Part shown: in pieces, positions 6,549-7,715 of the stretch
Position numbering within the stretch: the stretch's first letter is position 1
How the letters are laid out: every line of letters starts with the position of its first letter
Assembly: GCA_018969885.1 (NCBI GenBank)
Contig: JAGWXN010000159.1
Coordinates: forward strand, 1 to 7,715
Source of the DNA: Betaproteobacteria bacterium
GTDB taxonomy: Bacteria; Pseudomonadota; Gammaproteobacteria; Burkholderiales; Burkholderiaceae
Reading direction: 5' to 3'
Length of the DNA: 7,715 nt
Translations under genes and position numbers: made by a program
The notes under the pieces: model-generated
The model's database searches: none
The model's input: only the letters and a program-made list of their open reading frames with translations
What the model was told of the DNA's origin: nothing

Positions 6549-6584
6549 GGGCTTTGCGCTAAGCGGCCAAGCGCCGCAACACTC

Positions 6585-7715
6585 ATGGCTTTAATCGTTC
6601 ATAAATATGGCGGCACCTCGATGGGCTCGGTTGAGCGCATCAAGAATGTTGCTCAGCGGGTGGCCAAATGGCATGCGGCCGGGCACCAGATGGTGGTGGT
6701 GCCCTCTGCCATGTCGGGCGAGACCAATCGGCTGATCGGGCTTGCCAAGGAAATCCAATCGGAGCCTGATCCGCGCGAACTCGACATGTTGGCCTCCACG
6801 GGCGAGCAGGTATCGGTGGGCTTGCTCGCCATGGCGCTGAAGGCGATCGGCGTGCCAGCGGTAAGTTATGCGGGTTGGCAGGTGCCTGTTCGCACCGATA
6901 ACGCGTTCACCAAGGCCCGCATCGAATCGATCGACGATTCTCGTGTGCGTGCTGATCTGGGCGCGGGCCGGGTGGTGATCATTACCGGGTTTCAGGGCGT
7001 TGATGCGAGCGGCAACATCACCACGCTGGGCCGAGGCGGATCGGACACCTCTGCGGTGGCAGTTGCCGCGGCGCTTGCGGCCGAAGAGTGCCTCATTTAC
7101 ACCGACGTGGATGGTGTTTACACCACGGATCCGCGCGTTGTGCCCGAAGCGAGGCGGCTCGCGCGCGTCACCTTCGAGGAAATGCTCGAGATGGCGAGCC
7201 TGGGCTCAAAGGTGTTGCAGATTCGTTCGGTGGAGTTTGCCGGCAAATACCGGGTCAAGACGCGGGTGTTGTCCAGCCTTACGCCGCCCGACATCGATCT
7301 GGCCACCGAGGCCGGATCGGGCACGTTGATCACATTCGAGGAAGACGAGCAGATGGAGAAGGCAGTCATTTCCGGGATTGCATTCAATCGCGACGAAGCC
7401 AAGATCACAGTCACCAATGTTCCCGATCGGCCGGGCATCGCCTACCAGATCCTGGGACCGGTGGCCGAGGCCAACATCGACGTTGACATGATCATTCAGA
7501 ACGCGAGCGTGGGCGGTAACACCGATTTCTCGTTCACGGTGCATCGCAACGAATATCAGAAGGCCATGGCCGTCCTGAACGACACGGTCAAATCGCGTAT
7601 CCAGGCGGGCGATATCGTGGGCGACCCCAAGATCGCCAAGGTATCGGTGGTGGGCATTGGCATGCGGTCGCATGTGGGCATTGCCAGCCTCATGTTCCGC
7701 ACGCTGTCACAGGAA
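6585..7715 (+). CDS. lysC: Aspartate kinase, partial (3' end cut by window edge)
   Basis: This kinase phosphorylates L-aspartate, the first step to lysine, threonine, methionine and diaminopimelate. 377 codons are present; relatives have about 405-425, so roughly 30-45 residues are missing. The amino acid kinase domain covers about 1-245: KYGGTSMG (7-14), [11 protein letters not shown] (40-50), STGEQVS (71-77), [11 protein letters not shown] (147-157), [13 protein letters not shown] (172-184) and [18 protein letters not shown] (202-219). Two ACT domains follow: the first at about 264-330 ([20 protein letters not shown]), the second from about 350 ([19 protein letters not shown]) to the edge. 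This is the mono-functional kinase; no homoserine dehydrogenase part is seen up to the edge. The ATG has no strong Shine-Dalgarno. A 5-bp hairpin (GCGGC-CAAGC-GCCGC, 6563-6577) ends 7 bases before it. An internal start inside the gene may yield the regulatory region alone. Confidence 0.96.
   Translation, partial: MALIVHKYGGTSMGSVERIKNVAQRVAKWHAAGHQMVVVPSAMSGETNRLIGLAKEIQSEPDPRELDMLASTGEQVSVGLLAMALKAIGVPAVSYAGWQVPVRTDNAFTKARIESIDDSRVRADLGAGRVVIITGFQGVDASGNITTLGRGGSDTSAVAVAAALAAEECLIYTDVDGVYTTDPRVVPEARRLARVTFEEMLEMASLGSKVLQIRSVEFAGKYRVKTRVLSSLTPPDIDLATEAGSGTLITFEEDEQMEKAVISGIAFNRDEAKITVTNVPDRPGIAYQILGPVAEANIDVDMIIQNASVGGNTDFSFTVHRNEYQKAMAVLNDTVKSRIQAGDIVGDPKIAKVSVVGIGMRSHVGIASLMFRTLSQE
7338..7355 (+). 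promoter_or_regulatory. Internal ribosome binding site and ATG within lysC (possible beta subunit start)
   Basis: GAGGAAG (7338-7344) is a strong Shine-Dalgarno match 8 bases before an in-frame ATG at 7353 (Met257). The following [17 protein letters not shown] aligns by eye with the known beta-subunit start of Corynebacterium glutamicum LysC (MEEAVLTGVATDKSEAK). The product would be the two ACT domains alone, giving an alpha2beta2 enzyme as known for C. glutamicum and Bacillus subtilis. That it is used here is inference. Confidence 0.6.

Noticed and set aside
6563..6577. Hairpin GCGGC-CAAGC-GCCGC before lysC as a riboswitch or attenuator
   Set aside because: A 5-bp stem in a 36-base gap is too small for a lysine riboswitch, and a competing GCGCT/AGCGC pairing exists; chance at this GC content is likely.
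7206..7673. Open frame of 155 codons on the minus strand opposite lysC
   Set aside because: It is antisense to the conserved ACT region of lysC, with no start signal or motif.
1..7715. Mobile elements, CRISPR arrays, tRNA or rRNA genes, defence or phage genes
   Set aside because: I saw no repeat arrays, transposase motifs, tRNA cloverleaf or rRNA-like sequence. Nearly every base is in a conserved housekeeping gene with uniform base use.

Overview
The window is GC-rich, gene-dense bacterial chromosome carrying eight conserved protein genes in two divergent blocks. The protein sequences and the order cysS - alkA-type glycosylase - accA - tilS - lysC, facing away from a block ending in cyclophilin - lpxH, match what I remember of Betaproteobacteria, most likely Burkholderiales. 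That placement comes from memory of synteny and not from a search. Lipid A synthesis (lpxH) and a Sec-exported cyclophilin show a Gram-negative cell.

Minus-strand block (about 2062 down to 1): a small exported TPR protein of unknown role, then a periplasmic peptidyl-prolyl isomerase with a good ribosome binding site, then lpxH, whose GTG start overlaps the isomerase stop codon as GTGA. lpxH runs off the left edge just before its expected end. All three products act at or across the inner membrane.

Divergent control region (about 2003-2138): two extended -10 promoter-like elements, TGCTATACT on plus and TGTTAGAAT on minus, lie about 20 bases apart and face each other. Their predicted start points almost coincide. 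A perfect 7-bp inverted repeat (AACAACG-GG-CGTTGTT) overlaps the minus element, and a GC-rich hairpin follows in the cysS leader.

Plus-strand block (2139 to right edge): cysS (cysteinyl-tRNA synthetase), a short AlkA-type 3-methyladenine DNA glycosylase (GTGA overlap with cysS), accA (acetyl-CoA carboxyltransferase alpha; TAATG overlap), tilS (tRNA-Ile lysidine synthetase; 14-base gap), and lysC (aspartate kinase, cut by the right edge). The block joins tRNA charging, DNA repair, fatty acid synthesis, tRNA modification and amino acid synthesis, so the linkage looks like shared growth-related expression and not a pathway. lysC appears to have its own promoter inside the tilS tail, and an internal Shine-Dalgarno/ATG pair where other LysC proteins start a separate regulatory subunit.

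There are no RNA genes, insertion sequences, CRISPR arrays, phage genes or broken genes. No stretch longer than about 140 bases lacks a gene. I see no undescribed multi-gene system. The points worth a second look are regulatory: the overlapping promoters, the embedded lysC promoter, the internal lysC start, and a G-run cluster in tilS.
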